Source: Ktedonospora formicarum (lineage in GTDB: Bacteria > Chloroflexota > Ktedonobacteria > Ktedonobacterales > Ktedonobacteraceae). From it: 64,000 nt of DNA. The stretch covers positions 434,001 through 498,000 of the forward strand of contig NZ_BNJF01000003.1 in NCBI RefSeq assembly GCF_016587355.1, in the 5' to 3' direction. Below the pieces are notes generated by a model. That model was not told where the DNA came from. It searched no databases and saw nothing but the letters and a program-made list of their open reading frames with translations. Positions 27,661 to 36,009 of this stretch are shown here, one piece after another (position 1 is the stretch's first letter; each line of letters opens with the position of its first letter). Both the position numbers and the translations under genes were made by a program.

Positions 27661-27666
27661 GTTAAT

Positions 27667-28190
27667 AGTGTGGGTCTGCGAGCCCCAGGGATGTTTGTAG
27701 CATGCTTGAGGAGCACCGCCGTGCCCCCTGTGGGGGTTGCAAGCACGGGCGGCACCCTGGTGGCGCATTCCCACGCGCACCACCGCGCTGAGCCAATGGT
27801 GTCATGGCTGTGGCAGGCGGGTGAAGAAACCGCTCTGAGAGCGGTGGCACCAGTGTGCATATGGTGTGGACCCTGTACAACGCGACCTCTATTCGGCCTT
27901 CCTGGCTGCCTACCTTGATCCAAGAGATCCCATTCCCTCGTGTGCCCGATACCAGCCGTATTGGGAGGGTGCGGAGGCGCGCCTGCGGGCAGCACACGAG
28001 TGTCTCATCCAACGTGCGAAAGAGGGGCAGATCCTACCCCAAAGCTTGGGTGTGACTCGAGCCAGAGCGCGTCTGCCCGAAAGCTCAGAGGAACCTCCAT
28101 GAGAGCCAGTTCTTCTCCTTGAGGGAGAAGAACTGGAAGCGTGGGCCGAACCTCTGGAACCCCCGCTGCTTGAGCACGGGGAGCTTCAGA
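27667..28190 (+). pseudogene. TnpB gene A, 3' exon, decayed
   Basis: After splicing, the frame resumes as SVGLRAPGMFVACLR. The zinc-finger part is readable in a shifted frame as TALSQWCHGCGRRVKKPL, then an in-frame TGA replaces a serine codon, then RWHQCAYGVDPVQRDLYSAF carries the RuvC-III aspartate region with one Cys changed to Tyr. A further frame gives RARLPESSEEP. The end, coding EAWAEPLEPPLLEHGEL, is the shared right end. At least one frameshift and one nonsense change mean no active nuclease can be made even after splicing. Confidence 0.7.
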
Positions 28191-28208
28191 AGGTGTGCAG
28201 TCTGAGGT

Positions 28209-28249
28209 GAGAGAAGGGAGTGTAGAGAGGCTGACACCGCCCTTCTCTC
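28209..28249 (-). terminator. Hairpin after the Gly/Tyr-rich protein gene
   Basis: GAGAGAAGGG and CCCTTCTCTC form a perfect 10-bp stem, with GTGT/ACAC pairing inside the loop. It lies about 65 nt past the end of the leftward secreted-protein gene. Confidence 0.5.
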
Positions 28250-28313
28250 TTGTGCTTTGACAGAGTACGAGTGACCCGGTCATGACTACCTACTCACCAT
28301 GTGCAGGTTCTTC

Positions 28314-28715
28314 TTAGCGCATGCCGCCATAGGAGTACGGATGGGAATATCCACCATAGGAGTACGGATGGGAATATCCACCATAGGAGTACGGACGAGA
28401 GTACCCACCATAGGAATACGGATGGGAATATCCACCATAGGAATACGGACGAGAGTACCCGCCATAGGAGTACGGACGAGAGTACCCACCATAGGAATAC
28501 GGACGGGAAGATCCATAGCCACTATAGCTGGGAGCGGAAGATCCATAGCCACCATAGCCTGGACCATCTGGCAGAGGCATTGCAATTTTCGTTGGCACGT
28601 TGGTCTTGACACTGGCAGCTGATGCCGAATGGGCCGTCCCAAGGAGCAGCAAGAGGGCGAGTAAGCTGCCGAAGACAGTCAGGCACACAAGCTTCGCACG
28701 AACTGAAAATTCCAT
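28314..28715 (-). CDS. Secreted Gly/Tyr/Ser/Pro-rich repeat protein
   Basis: The 133-aa product starts with a clear signal peptide: VRAKLVCLTVFGSLLAL, a hydrophobic core, then AHSASA before the mature part. The mature chain begins SVKTNVPTKIAMPLP and is then almost entirely repeats of PYSYGGYSR or PYSYGGYSH, ending GGMR. The start at 28715 has GGGAGG 7 nt upstream. Such Tyr/Gly-rich proteins can form flexible or adhesive layers on cells, spores or hyphae; this is inferred from composition only. It is monocistronic, with a terminator hairpin downstream. Confidence 0.8.
   Translation of the reverse strand: MEFSVRAKLVCLTVFGSLLALLLLLGTAHSASAASVKTNVPTKIAMPLPDGPGYGGYGSSAPSYSGYGSSRPYSYGGYSRPYSYGGYSRPYSYGGYSHPYSYGGYSRPYSYGGYSHPYSYGGYSHPYSYGGMR
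28320..28520 (-). repeat. 27-bp coding tandem repeat
   Basis: About seven copies of a 27-bp unit encode the nonapeptide PYSYGGYSR/H. Differences are mainly at the R/H codon and a few silent positions. Copy number is likely to vary by slippage. Confidence 0.85.
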
Positions 28716-29217
28716 ATAATCCTCCCTTTGGATGAGAAGTTCTAAAGCGTATTTAACACATCTCATCCGATGCAACCGAACATTCTAAGCCTAAAGGGGG
28801 GAACGCTACAATTTCTTTTCCAGGTCTCCTTTTTTTTATAAAACTGAAGACAAACACAAGAAATTTGGGAAAAGGACAACAAAAATGGAAGCCTAGTTGC
28901 CGTGCTAAGCTTCAGCTATTTTCAGCATTTGCCTCTTTCACTGATGGAGCACGTGCTACCCATAGAGCAATCTTGTTCGCAAGGCAGTAAAATTCCCTTT
29001 TGCATGAAACTTCCTCTCTAAGTAAAAATAGGTAGATTTCTCTTTTTTGCCCACAGGCTAGACTGCCAGTAGATAGTGTCTTTGCCGTAACGATGAAAGG
29101 AAAACAACGCTCTCCATTGTTATTCGCTGTAAAAAAGCTGCTTATTTATGTAACTGTCTGCTAGACATACGGATGTAAGAACGTCATGCTCACATCCTCC
29201 AAAAGGTGCAAACGAAG
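28716..29217. other. Intergenic region between diverging units
   Basis: AT-rich with a run of T at about 28830. It should hold the promoter of the leftward secreted protein and formerly that of the oxidase. No specific site can be named. Confidence 0.4.
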
Positions 29218-29830
29218 ATGAAATCAACTCGATTTGATGCAATCGCCAAAGCTCCGACCTCGCGGCGAAAGGCTCTCCAGGCTCTGGCAGCCCTCGCAGG
29301 AACCAGCTGTTTGGAAGGACTCCCAATAGCTTGGTCTCGATGATCGTGCCATGGCTGCCCTTCACGATGGAGGACCTGGTGAGGGGGACCAAGCTAACAA
29401 GGCGTCTTGTCTTTCCCAATAGCCCAGAGTATGATAGTGCTCGTTTGGGCTGGGCCAGACAGTTCTCCAAGTTCCCCATCGTCATCGTCTTTTGTCAAAA
29501 CGTGCAGGATGTTGTGAATGCGCTCAGTTGGTGCCGGGAACACCATGTCGCCTTGCGAGCACGAAGCGGTCGACACTGCCTGGAAGGATGGTCATCGCTG
29601 GATGATGGGTCGTCATTGACGTGAGTGATATGAACCAGATTCACGTTGATACAAGCGCAGAGGTCGCGACGGTCCAGACTGGGGCCACGCAAGGAGCGGT
29701 GGTCACAGCGCTGGGGAAGATCGGGTACGCCATTCCTAGCGGAGGAGAGAACCCTCCCGGTAGTTGTGGTTGTGGCTTGAGCTGGCCGTACGAGATGATG
29801 AAAGTTGGTTCGATCCCATACGGACGGCAG
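29218..29830 (+). pseudogene. Tat-exported FAD-linked oxidase, decayed
   Basis: The first frame (ATG 29218, AAAGG upstream) reads SRRKALQALAALAGTS, a Tat-like signal, and stops at 29342. The second frame holds PEYDSARLGWARQFSKFP and CREHHVALRARSGRHCLEGW, the FAD-binding start of BBE/p-cresol methylhydroxylase-type oxidases with the His and Cys that can hold FAD covalently. The third frame gives VVIDVSDMNQIHVDTSA and GATQGAVVTALGKIGYAIPS. Homology ends after about 29745, in mid FAD domain. It has at least two frameshifts and a 3' truncation. Confidence 0.7.
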
Positions 29831-30256
29831 GGAAATGCCTTCCCACCGCGCAAGACGCTCCAGGAGGGGAAAGGGAGGGTCGATGAATGGTACGCCCGGA
29901 GCAGGGGGACAGGCTTGCCGAAACAGTCCAACTGGATCAAGCCCAGAGACGCGACAAAACGAGACAGACAAGGTTGCTGTGCAGACATCGCAACTGGAAT
30001 CATAGGGACGCCGCACTCAGGGTGTTTGAGGGGAAGTAGTCTGGTGTTGCCAAGGAAGAACGTCGATGGCTGACGTTGGTCGCGATTTGGTCTTTGTCAA
30101 TTGAGATGCTCGCGCAACCTGTACCCTTCCCTATTTTTGCTTCTTTTGCTGTTATCTAGTGCTTCTGCAAATTTCAGCCCATCTATTGAAGAACAGGAGT
30201 ATTCTTAGCGCCAAGCATTGAAACAGGTCTTTGTTCTCGTAGAACAGCCGATTGAC
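29831..30256. other. No gene recognised; GC-rich then AT-rich
   Basis: The first part (to about 30070) is GC-rich and could be a structured RNA or an element remnant that truncated the oxidase, but no diagnostic motif is visible. The remainder shows nothing. Confidence 0.35.
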
Positions 30257-30314
30257 CATATCTTGGCCACGTTTTTCTTTTTGACAATTTTATTGTCGTA
30301 GAGGCCAAGATATG
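30257..30314 (-). terminator. Nested palindrome, probable terminator of the protease operon
   Basis: CATATCTTGGCC and GGCCAAGATATG form a perfect 12-bp outer stem; GACAAT and ATTGTC form an inner one around TTT. The structure starts 25 nt after the S41 peptidase stop. A small mobile palindrome is the alternative. Confidence 0.5.
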
Positions 30315-30338
30315 TATCAAACAACAATGGACTACATG

Positions 30339-31808
30339 TTAGAATGCCTCCAATGCTTTCTCAAGAACAGGATCACGACCTCTAGCCAGGTCTATCTGTG
30401 TGGGGCGCACTTCATCGTCAGGTGGCACGCCAATACCATCGATGATCTCTCCAGCAGGCCCTTGCATAAATGTAACAGGGACGATCACGACGCTCCCATC
30501 GTCGAGAAAGAACCCGCTCGATGGTCCAGAGACCACACCAGCCGTTCTTTCTCCCACCAGCCGTCCCAGGTGGAGATCACGAATATCCATCGCGGTCGCA
30601 TCACAGGCAGAAGCGCAGCCTCGATCAATGAGAGCAACAAGCCGGACGTGGAGCAGCGGTATACTCTCATCTGTTTTCTGATCTGTACGCTGCCCCTGTT
30701 TATCAACAAAGGAGGCAATGATCTGGTTGTGAACAAACAGACTGATCACGCGCCTCTGTTCCTCGACATCTCCCCCACCATTGCCACGCAGATCGAGAAT
30801 GACGCCTTTGAGTTGCGCTCCCGCCTCTTGCACGGCGCTGTGGATCTGCTCATAGACACCTCGCTCAAAGGCGGTGAAATGCACATAGAGGGTGTTCCCT
30901 GGCAGCATCCGTGTGGTGACGAGGGGCTCGGCTGGGAAAGCGGCAGGGGTCAGATGTACGCTTATGATCTTATCAGATCCGGGATGCTGTATCTGTAGCT
31001 GCACAGGTGCCTGGGCAGAGAGCTGGAGGATGGCCTGCTGCACTGGTTGCTGGCCGATATAAGTGGGGAGCCCATTGACGGTAACAACCGTATCACCAGG
31101 ACGCACACCAGCCTTCTCCGCAGGGCTGCCCGAATCAACCTGGAGAATAGAGAGCGGAGGTAAGGCATCCATGAACTGGTCGGGATCGACGATGAGGCGA
31201 ATGCCCAGCCCGATCCGGGTGCCAGGTTGCACACGTCCGGCAGGGTTCCCGCCCGTCGGGGCTGGCTGGTAATAGGCGTGGTTATCATGCAAACTGTTCA
31301 CCATCTCTAATATCGCTGCGGCAACACATTCTCGCTGATTCAACGAACGATGCGCGGTCATCGCCGTATATGTCCGCTCAAACGCCTGCCAATCCTTCTG
31401 ACGATCACCCGTCAGTGCAGGCAAGACGGCGCTACGTTGATCCTGGTGCTTTTGCACAAGGTAGTTTACCATACCGATCATCGCATGCTGGAGTAGCCTC
31501 TGGTGATCGAGGGGGATTGGATATCTATCGAGAATACAGTTATACGCCTGTTTTATGGTGTGTACACTGCTGGCAGCCAGAACTGTATTTGGCGCAAATG
31601 GTGTAGGACCAGCATCGCACGATGCCAGACCAAACACGGTGGGAGGTGCCGCTCGCCACGCGAGATACCAGAAACCCGCTGCGATCAGCACCACTGTAAT
31701 CAGTAGACGCACCAACGTGACACTATCGCGCTGCCACCATTGCCTGCTGGGGAGAGGCACCCTTGTCTCTTGTCCCTCACGCTGCGGCTGTTCACTGCTT
31801 TGTACCAT
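30339..31808 (-). CDS. S41 family C-terminal-processing-like peptidase
   Basis: The 489-aa protein has one N-terminal membrane helix (LITVVLIAAGFWYLAW), a PDZ domain around GSPAEKAGVRPGDTVVTVNG, and the S41 catalytic domain with GVILDLRGNGGGDVE and the nucleophile region RGCASACDATAMD. The usual GxxTxGKG lysine motif reads GERTAGVVSG here, as in tricorn-type members. It should act outside the membrane on unfolded or tagged proteins. The ATG at 31808 has GGAGGAG upstream and overlaps the previous gene by 17 nt, so the two are co-translated. It is last in an ABC-FtsX operon. Confidence 0.87.
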   Translation of the reverse strand: MVQSSEQPQREGQETRVPLPSRQWWQRDSVTLVRLLITVVLIAAGFWYLAWRAAPPTVFGLASCDAGPTPFAPNTVLAASSVHTIKQAYNCILDRYPIPLDHQRLLQHAMIGMVNYLVQKHQDQRSAVLPALTGDRQKDWQAFERTYTAMTAHRSLNQRECVAAAILEMVNSLHDNHAYYQPAPTGGNPAGRVQPGTRIGLGIRLIVDPDQFMDALPPLSILQVDSGSPAEKAGVRPGDTVVTVNGLPTYIGQQPVQQAILQLSAQAPVQLQIQHPGSDKIISVHLTPAAFPAEPLVTTRMLPGNTLYVHFTAFERGVYEQIHSAVQEAGAQLKGVILDLRGNGGGDVEEQRRVISLFVHNQIIASFVDKQGQRTDQKTDESIPLLHVRLVALIDRGCASACDATAMDIRDLHLGRLVGERTAGVVSGPSSGFFLDDGSVVIVPVTFMQGPAGEIIDGIGVPPDDEVRPTQIDLARGRDPVLEKALEAF

Positions 31809-32391
31809 TTGTATCGTCTCCTCCAGAAAAGGCATCTACCATATGAAAGTTTAAGTCATCCTGGTTCATCTTGCGCATATTCTCGTCTGCCTGCTGCTGT
31901 GTCAACTTATGCCGATCGACCAGGGTCTTGTGGGCCTGTCGAACCGCGGTCAGCTCGATGATATGGAGCTGCTCCTGTGAAATGCCGTGCGCGCTGGCAA
32001 GATCTTTCATCCATTTCGCAGCATCGGCTGAACTGATGTTTGTCTTGTTCCCATCGGCAGAATTATTCGCAAGCAGGGTTGCGTGTAAGTTGTCTCTTAT
32101 TTGCTGCTCACTCATATGCAATCTCTGAGCCATCTGCGCTCTCAGTGTCTGCCAGTACACATCAGGGTAATCATCCCAGGGCTTATGGACAGGATCATCA
32201 TGCTGGGTTGATATGTTTCCTGTGCTCGAAGGGGCTGTGTTCGTGATGTATACTTGCCAGCCTGCCAGGAGCAGAACGCTCAGAATAACCATCCCTCCCA
32301 GCAGGAACAGAAAAGGCGCTAGGCGCAATTTCTGTTGCCGCTGTGGCTTTTGCTGGAGCAGGTTCGCGTGATGTTCATCTTTGTTCAGCAT
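31792..32391 (-). CDS. Membrane-anchored helical protein of unknown function
   Basis: The 199-aa product has a basic N-terminus, one membrane helix (APFLFLLGGMVILSVLLL) and an extracellular helical domain with two similar parts (AQRLHMSEQQIRDNLHATL and SAHGISQEQLHIIELTAV), each like a small helical hairpin. GGAGGAAGAG precedes the ATG at 32391. It overlaps the S41 peptidase gene and follows the FtsX gene by 35 nt. Its position suggests that it is exported-side partner or substrate of these proteins; no family name is justified. Confidence 0.7.
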   Translation of the reverse strand: MLNKDEHHANLLQQKPQRQQKLRLAPFLFLLGGMVILSVLLLAGWQVYITNTAPSSTGNISTQHDDPVHKPWDDYPDVYWQTLRAQMAQRLHMSEQQIRDNLHATLLANNSADGNKTNISSADAAKWMKDLASAHGISQEQLHIIELTAVRQAHKTLVDRHKLTQQQADENMRKMNQDDLNFHMVDAFSGGDDTNGTKQ

Positions 32392-32426
32392 CTCTTCCTC
32401 CTTCTCTTGCTCTCTCAACTGTGTCT

Positions 32427-34964
32427 CTAGTCTTCGTAGCGCAACGCTTCGGCGGGGGTGATGCCAGAGGCTTGTTGAGCGGGAATGAAGGTGCAAACAA
32501 ACGACACCAGGTAGCAGCCCAACAAGAGGCCAAGCGTTGGAAGCAGCGGGATTGAGAAGTCTTTCGAGGTGGCGTAGGCAATCTGCGAGACCAGCCACCA
32601 GGTCAGGGTTGTGCCAATGAGCAGACTCAATGTCACGATAAAACTTGTTTCCAACAAGAACGAGCGCCGCACCAGTATGCGTGAGAAGCCAAGCGCCCGT
32701 AGCATACCGATCTGCTGCCGCCGCTCGGCTACGGCACGAATCGCAATGATGCCAATCGACACCGCGCTAAAGAGGATCCCGATGACCAGGTATGAGACGA
32801 GAAACCGTGTAATGCTCATTGTGTAGGCATTTTGCGCGGCGATAAACTGGGCATCTGACGCGCTGGAGGATGTGTCCACCATCTGCTGCCCAATACCAAA
32901 ATTGTTGGTCATGATGAGCATGACCAGGAACAGCACCAGACTGAGCAGGGAGACAGCGACCCCCGTACGAAAGCGAAAGGTCAGCGGATAGGAGAGACTT
33001 GTGCGGCTGATAGGTGCCAGACCCCGCACCTGCCGAAGTAGGATGTGCGATGCGTTTGCCAGGCCGTCACTGTTGTTGAGTACCAGCACAACCAGGCCAA
33101 TCAGCGGCAAGAGCAGGCTGAGCAGGAGGCCAAGTATAAGCTCCTCGTTGTTGAGCTGGCCTGATGGTGGCAATGTGGTGCTAAAAACGAAGAGCAGTGT
33201 CCCTGCCCCGGTCTGAAGGCCATAGAGAAGCCAGCCCAGGCCCATAAGTGTTCGGCCAAGCCAGCGGCTCGGTGCTACTGGTAGACGGAGGACAGTACAT
33301 AGCCAGGTAAAGAACAGTCCCGCGCCACCAATCAGCACACTCATACCTAGTTGTTCCAGCCAGCCCACAACCAGGTGTTGCCCCAGTCGCAGCACCACGT
33401 AACCCGCCAGGAGACAGAGCGGACCGCGCACGAAGAACGCCTGGAACAACCGCAGGAGAACGACACCATACAGTGTCAGGGTTGGCGCGGTTCTCAATTC
33501 GCCCAGAAGGTCCTTGAGGCTCGCCTGACTGTGAACCTCATCCAGGTTATGGATGGTTGTGACAACATTACTATGACTGATCCAGATGCCAGTCAACCAA
33601 GTCACGATAAACGTCGTTAGCACGCCGATACACAGCACCATCAGCACGCTCTGCCAGTTTATCCAGAGCTGAAGCGGAAAACCCACGCTAGAGGTAAAAC
33701 TCAGGGAGGGGAGCGTAGAGAGCGTGAGTAATTCAAGTTTCAGGACACCCAGGCCAAGCAGTACGCCTGGGACAACGGCCAGCAAACTATAGCCATAACA
33801 TTCGATCAGCAGGGCCTGGACCAGGTGATGCCTCTGCAGACCGATAGCCCGCGCCATGCCCATCTCCATCCGACGATCCGCCGCCAGGAACAGGCACAAC
33901 AACACCAGGAGCAAGAGACCCATGCTGATGAGCAGTCCCGTACAGACCGGGAGGAACAGATCAACCTGTCGGCCAGCCGATGTTGTCAAGAAATCACCTT
34001 TGTTCGCGACCGGGTTCCCACCAGTGTACTCGACAAACTTTGGATTGAGAGGGTGAATGATCGTGCTATTAAAATTGACGGGGAGCCGACCATGTGTATC
34101 TGTTGGTGTGTGAAAGTGCTGTTCTAAGAAGGTAAGCATGGCCTGGCTGTTCTTCGGACCACCAGCATTCTTGATACAGATGATATCAGGGAGCAGCGCT
34201 TGATGGGTAGTGCGCAGGCTGAACTGCTGGAGCGTCTCCAGAGGAAGCAGGATTTCTGGATAGGACCCATTCGCCGCGAGTTCGCCTCCCGTCACGACCG
34301 GGTCATTCGAGAGAATGTCTCGTACAAGAGCATCTAATGTCCCGTCCTGCCCATGCATGGTCAACTGAATGTGATCGCCCGGCTTGATATCCAATGACCT
34401 TGCGACTGTGCGACTGAGCAATACTTCTCCGGGGCGTAGGCTCGCGCTCGACACCGTCTGCCCCTGACTATTATGTAAAGAGCCATAGGTATGTTCAAAG
34501 TCAGGCGGGACCGCCAGAATATACTGATTGGTCTGGGTAGCGCCAGTTCGCTGAACACGAAAATCGACACCCAAGGGTCTCAGATAGATTGCTGTTGCGG
34601 CCTGCACTCCCGCCTGCTGTCGAATCTGAGTGAGGGCACTATCAAGCTGGGCTTGTGTAAAGTGACCGCTAACAGACTCATCAACATCGCCAACTTTTAG
34701 CAAACGGTCAGCTACCAATGAGTGAGCAAGACTATCTGGTAAGCCAAAGGAGGTGGTTAGAAACATGGAAGAGAGCAACAGGCCGGAGAGCATGATAAGC
34801 GTCTGCGTCCGGTGACGCACGATATTGCGCACACCCATCCGCCATAGCAGAGGGTTGTTCACACTCAGCCCTGCAAGTATCAGCAAACTCCCCCCTACCA
34901 GAACAACCAGTAGCAGGGCCTGGGTCGTAGCGGAGAGGCCAAAAAGATCCAGGGAGAGATTCAT
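32427..34964 (-). CDS. FtsX-like ABC transporter permease
   Basis: The 845-aa protein has two FtsX/MacB repeats. Each has a large extracellular domain followed by three to four membrane helices, e.g. LLISMGLLLLVLLCLFLAAD and LVSYLVIGILFSAVSIGIIA. The motifs MGMARAIGLQRHHLVQALL and IGMLRALGFSRILVRRSFL are the coupling helices typical of mechanotransmitter ABC permeases. The TGATG overlap with the ATPase gene couples translation. Such systems use ATP to drive work outside the membrane, such as lipoprotein or peptide export or activation of hydrolases, which fits the downstream S41 protease. Confidence 0.9.
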   Translation of the reverse strand: MNLSLDLFGLSATTQALLLVVLVGGSLLILAGLSVNNPLLWRMGVRNIVRHRTQTLIMLSGLLLSSMFLTTSFGLPDSLAHSLVADRLLKVGDVDESVSGHFTQAQLDSALTQIRQQAGVQAATAIYLRPLGVDFRVQRTGATQTNQYILAVPPDFEHTYGSLHNSQGQTVSSASLRPGEVLLSRTVARSLDIKPGDHIQLTMHGQDGTLDALVRDILSNDPVVTGGELAANGSYPEILLPLETLQQFSLRTTHQALLPDIICIKNAGGPKNSQAMLTFLEQHFHTPTDTHGRLPVNFNSTIIHPLNPKFVEYTGGNPVANKGDFLTTSAGRQVDLFLPVCTGLLISMGLLLLVLLCLFLAADRRMEMGMARAIGLQRHHLVQALLIECYGYSLLAVVPGVLLGLGVLKLELLTLSTLPSLSFTSSVGFPLQLWINWQSVLMVLCIGVLTTFIVTWLTGIWISHSNVVTTIHNLDEVHSQASLKDLLGELRTAPTLTLYGVVLLRLFQAFFVRGPLCLLAGYVVLRLGQHLVVGWLEQLGMSVLIGGAGLFFTWLCTVLRLPVAPSRWLGRTLMGLGWLLYGLQTGAGTLLFVFSTTLPPSGQLNNEELILGLLLSLLLPLIGLVVLVLNNSDGLANASHILLRQVRGLAPISRTSLSYPLTFRFRTGVAVSLLSLVLFLVMLIMTNNFGIGQQMVDTSSSASDAQFIAAQNAYTMSITRFLVSYLVIGILFSAVSIGIIAIRAVAERRQQIGMLRALGFSRILVRRSFLLETSFIVTLSLLIGTTLTWWLVSQIAYATSKDFSIPLLPTLGLLLGCYLVSFVCTFIPAQQASGITPAEALRYED

Positions 34965-35728
34965 CACTGTACCCCTTTCCCCTCGAACGCTCCAGTCTCC
35001 GTTTGTGCCTCAACGAGCACATCACTACTAATCAGGCCATCTCGCATCGTGATCATCCGGCTGGCCTGGCGAGCGACATCAAGCGCATGCGTGACCCAGA
35101 CAAAGGTCAGGCCCAGTTCTCGATTAAGTGTGAGCATCAAATCAATAATTTCCTGGCTGGTCGTGCTGTCCAGCGCACCCGTAGGCTCATCGGCCCACAC
35201 AATCGAAGGGGTTGTCGCCAGCGCTCGCGCAATGGCAAAGCGCTGGCGCTGCCCCCCACTCATCTCTGCTGGTCGCTGACCCGCCCAGTCAAGCAAGCCA
35301 ACCTGCTCAATGCTGGCGAGCGCGCGTGTACGTGCCGTCCTGGCCGAGACGCCGCTGACCAGCAGAGGCAATTCTACATTTTCCAGCCCGGTGAGCACCG
35401 GCAGTAAATTATAGGTTTGAAAAACAAAGCCCATCTCGCGGGCACGCAAGAGTGTGAGCTGACGATCTGAGAGCTGACGAATATCCTGGTTCGCAATCTT
35501 GACCGTCCCAGCCGTCGCCCAATCTAGTCCGCTCAGACAATTGAGCAGGGTCGTCTTGCCGCAACCACTGGGTCCCATGATGGCGACAACTTCTTTGCGC
35601 TGGATGCGCAAAGACACTCCTTGCAGAGCCTTCACCTTGATTTTGCCCGTATCATAGTGCTTGTGAACATCGCTAGCCTCGATGACAACCTCTTTTGGTT
35701 GTATATTGCTAGATCGTTCCAACTCCAT
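34964..35728 (-). CDS. ABC transporter ATP-binding protein, MacB/LolD type
   Basis: The 254-aa ATPase shows Walker A GPSGCGKTTLLN, Q-loop MGFVFQTYNLLPVLTG, signature MSGGQRQRFAIARAL, Walker B IVWADEPTGALD and the switch His in VWVTHALDVA. The sequence TGALD after Walker B and QTYNLLP are hallmarks of the LolD/MacB/FtsE group that pairs with FtsX-type permeases. It is the first gene of the operon (ATPase, permease, helical protein, S41 protease). GAGG precedes its ATG. Direct repeats lie upstream between it and the divergent sensor kinase. Confidence 0.93.
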   Translation of the reverse strand: MELERSSNIQPKEVVIEASDVHKHYDTGKIKVKALQGVSLRIQRKEVVAIMGPSGCGKTTLLNCLSGLDWATAGTVKIANQDIRQLSDRQLTLLRAREMGFVFQTYNLLPVLTGLENVELPLLVSGVSARTARTRALASIEQVGLLDWAGQRPAEMSGGQRQRFAIARALATTPSIVWADEPTGALDSTTSQEIIDLMLTLNRELGLTFVWVTHALDVARQASRMITMRDGLISSDVLVEAQTETGAFEGKGVQ

Positions 35729-35839
35729 TGCGGGTACCTCTTTCTTCAGAATCCCTTATGTATGGCAATCGCTTGCCCTGGACAAAAGTGTAGCCTGAAG
35801 TGAACGACAAAGCTATCGAGAAACTCGGAAGCCAGAAGG

Positions 35840-35895
35840 TGCCGAGAAAGGCAGGTGATCTGCCGAGAAAGGTAGGTGATCTGCCGAGATACGCA
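35840..35895. promoter_or_regulatory. 21-bp direct repeats between divergent genes
   Basis: TGCCGAGAAAGG(C/T)AGGTGATC occurs twice back to back at 35840 and 35861, and a third partial copy (TGCCGAGATACG) starts at 35882. The repeats sit between the ABC operon and the divergent NarL-type kinase gene. Two-turn spacing puts the copies on one face of the helix, as expected for a response-regulator site. Confidence 0.45.
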
Positions 35896-36009
35896 GAAGT
35901 GTTTGCGCGAATTGACGTGGTGTCTCGCGGGTAGACCATGGTATACTTGAGCACAACCACTCCTCATGTCTGAAATGCGAACCTTGCAAGTACAAAGAGC
36001 GAGGACACT

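Larger units (their letters stand above)
25280..27666 (+). mobile_element. Group II intron inserted in a TnpB gene
   Basis: The 5' edge is GTGCG, the classic group II start, immediately after the TnpB codons for QFGK. The 3' edge is GTTAAT, ending in AT as these introns do, right before AGTGTGGGTCTGCG, which restores the TnpB frame as GKSVGLRAPGMF. Domain V is visible at about 27592-27627 with GAGCCGTGTGAGG, a GAAA loop and CACGGTTC. Domain VI is the stem GAGCAGAGGAG/CTCCTCTGCTT just before the 3' end. The paralogous TnpB at 45.8 kb is uninterrupted at this site, which confirms both boundaries. Confidence 0.92.

Noticed and set aside
28320..28520. Regular 27-bp repeats resembling a CRISPR array
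   Set aside because: There are no unique spacers; the units are contiguous and encode PYSYGGYSR/H after a signal peptide, so this is a coding repeat.
29831..30070. Possible group II intron domain I
   Set aside because: The sequence looks structured and GC-rich, but no GTGYG start, domain V or domain VI could be located.
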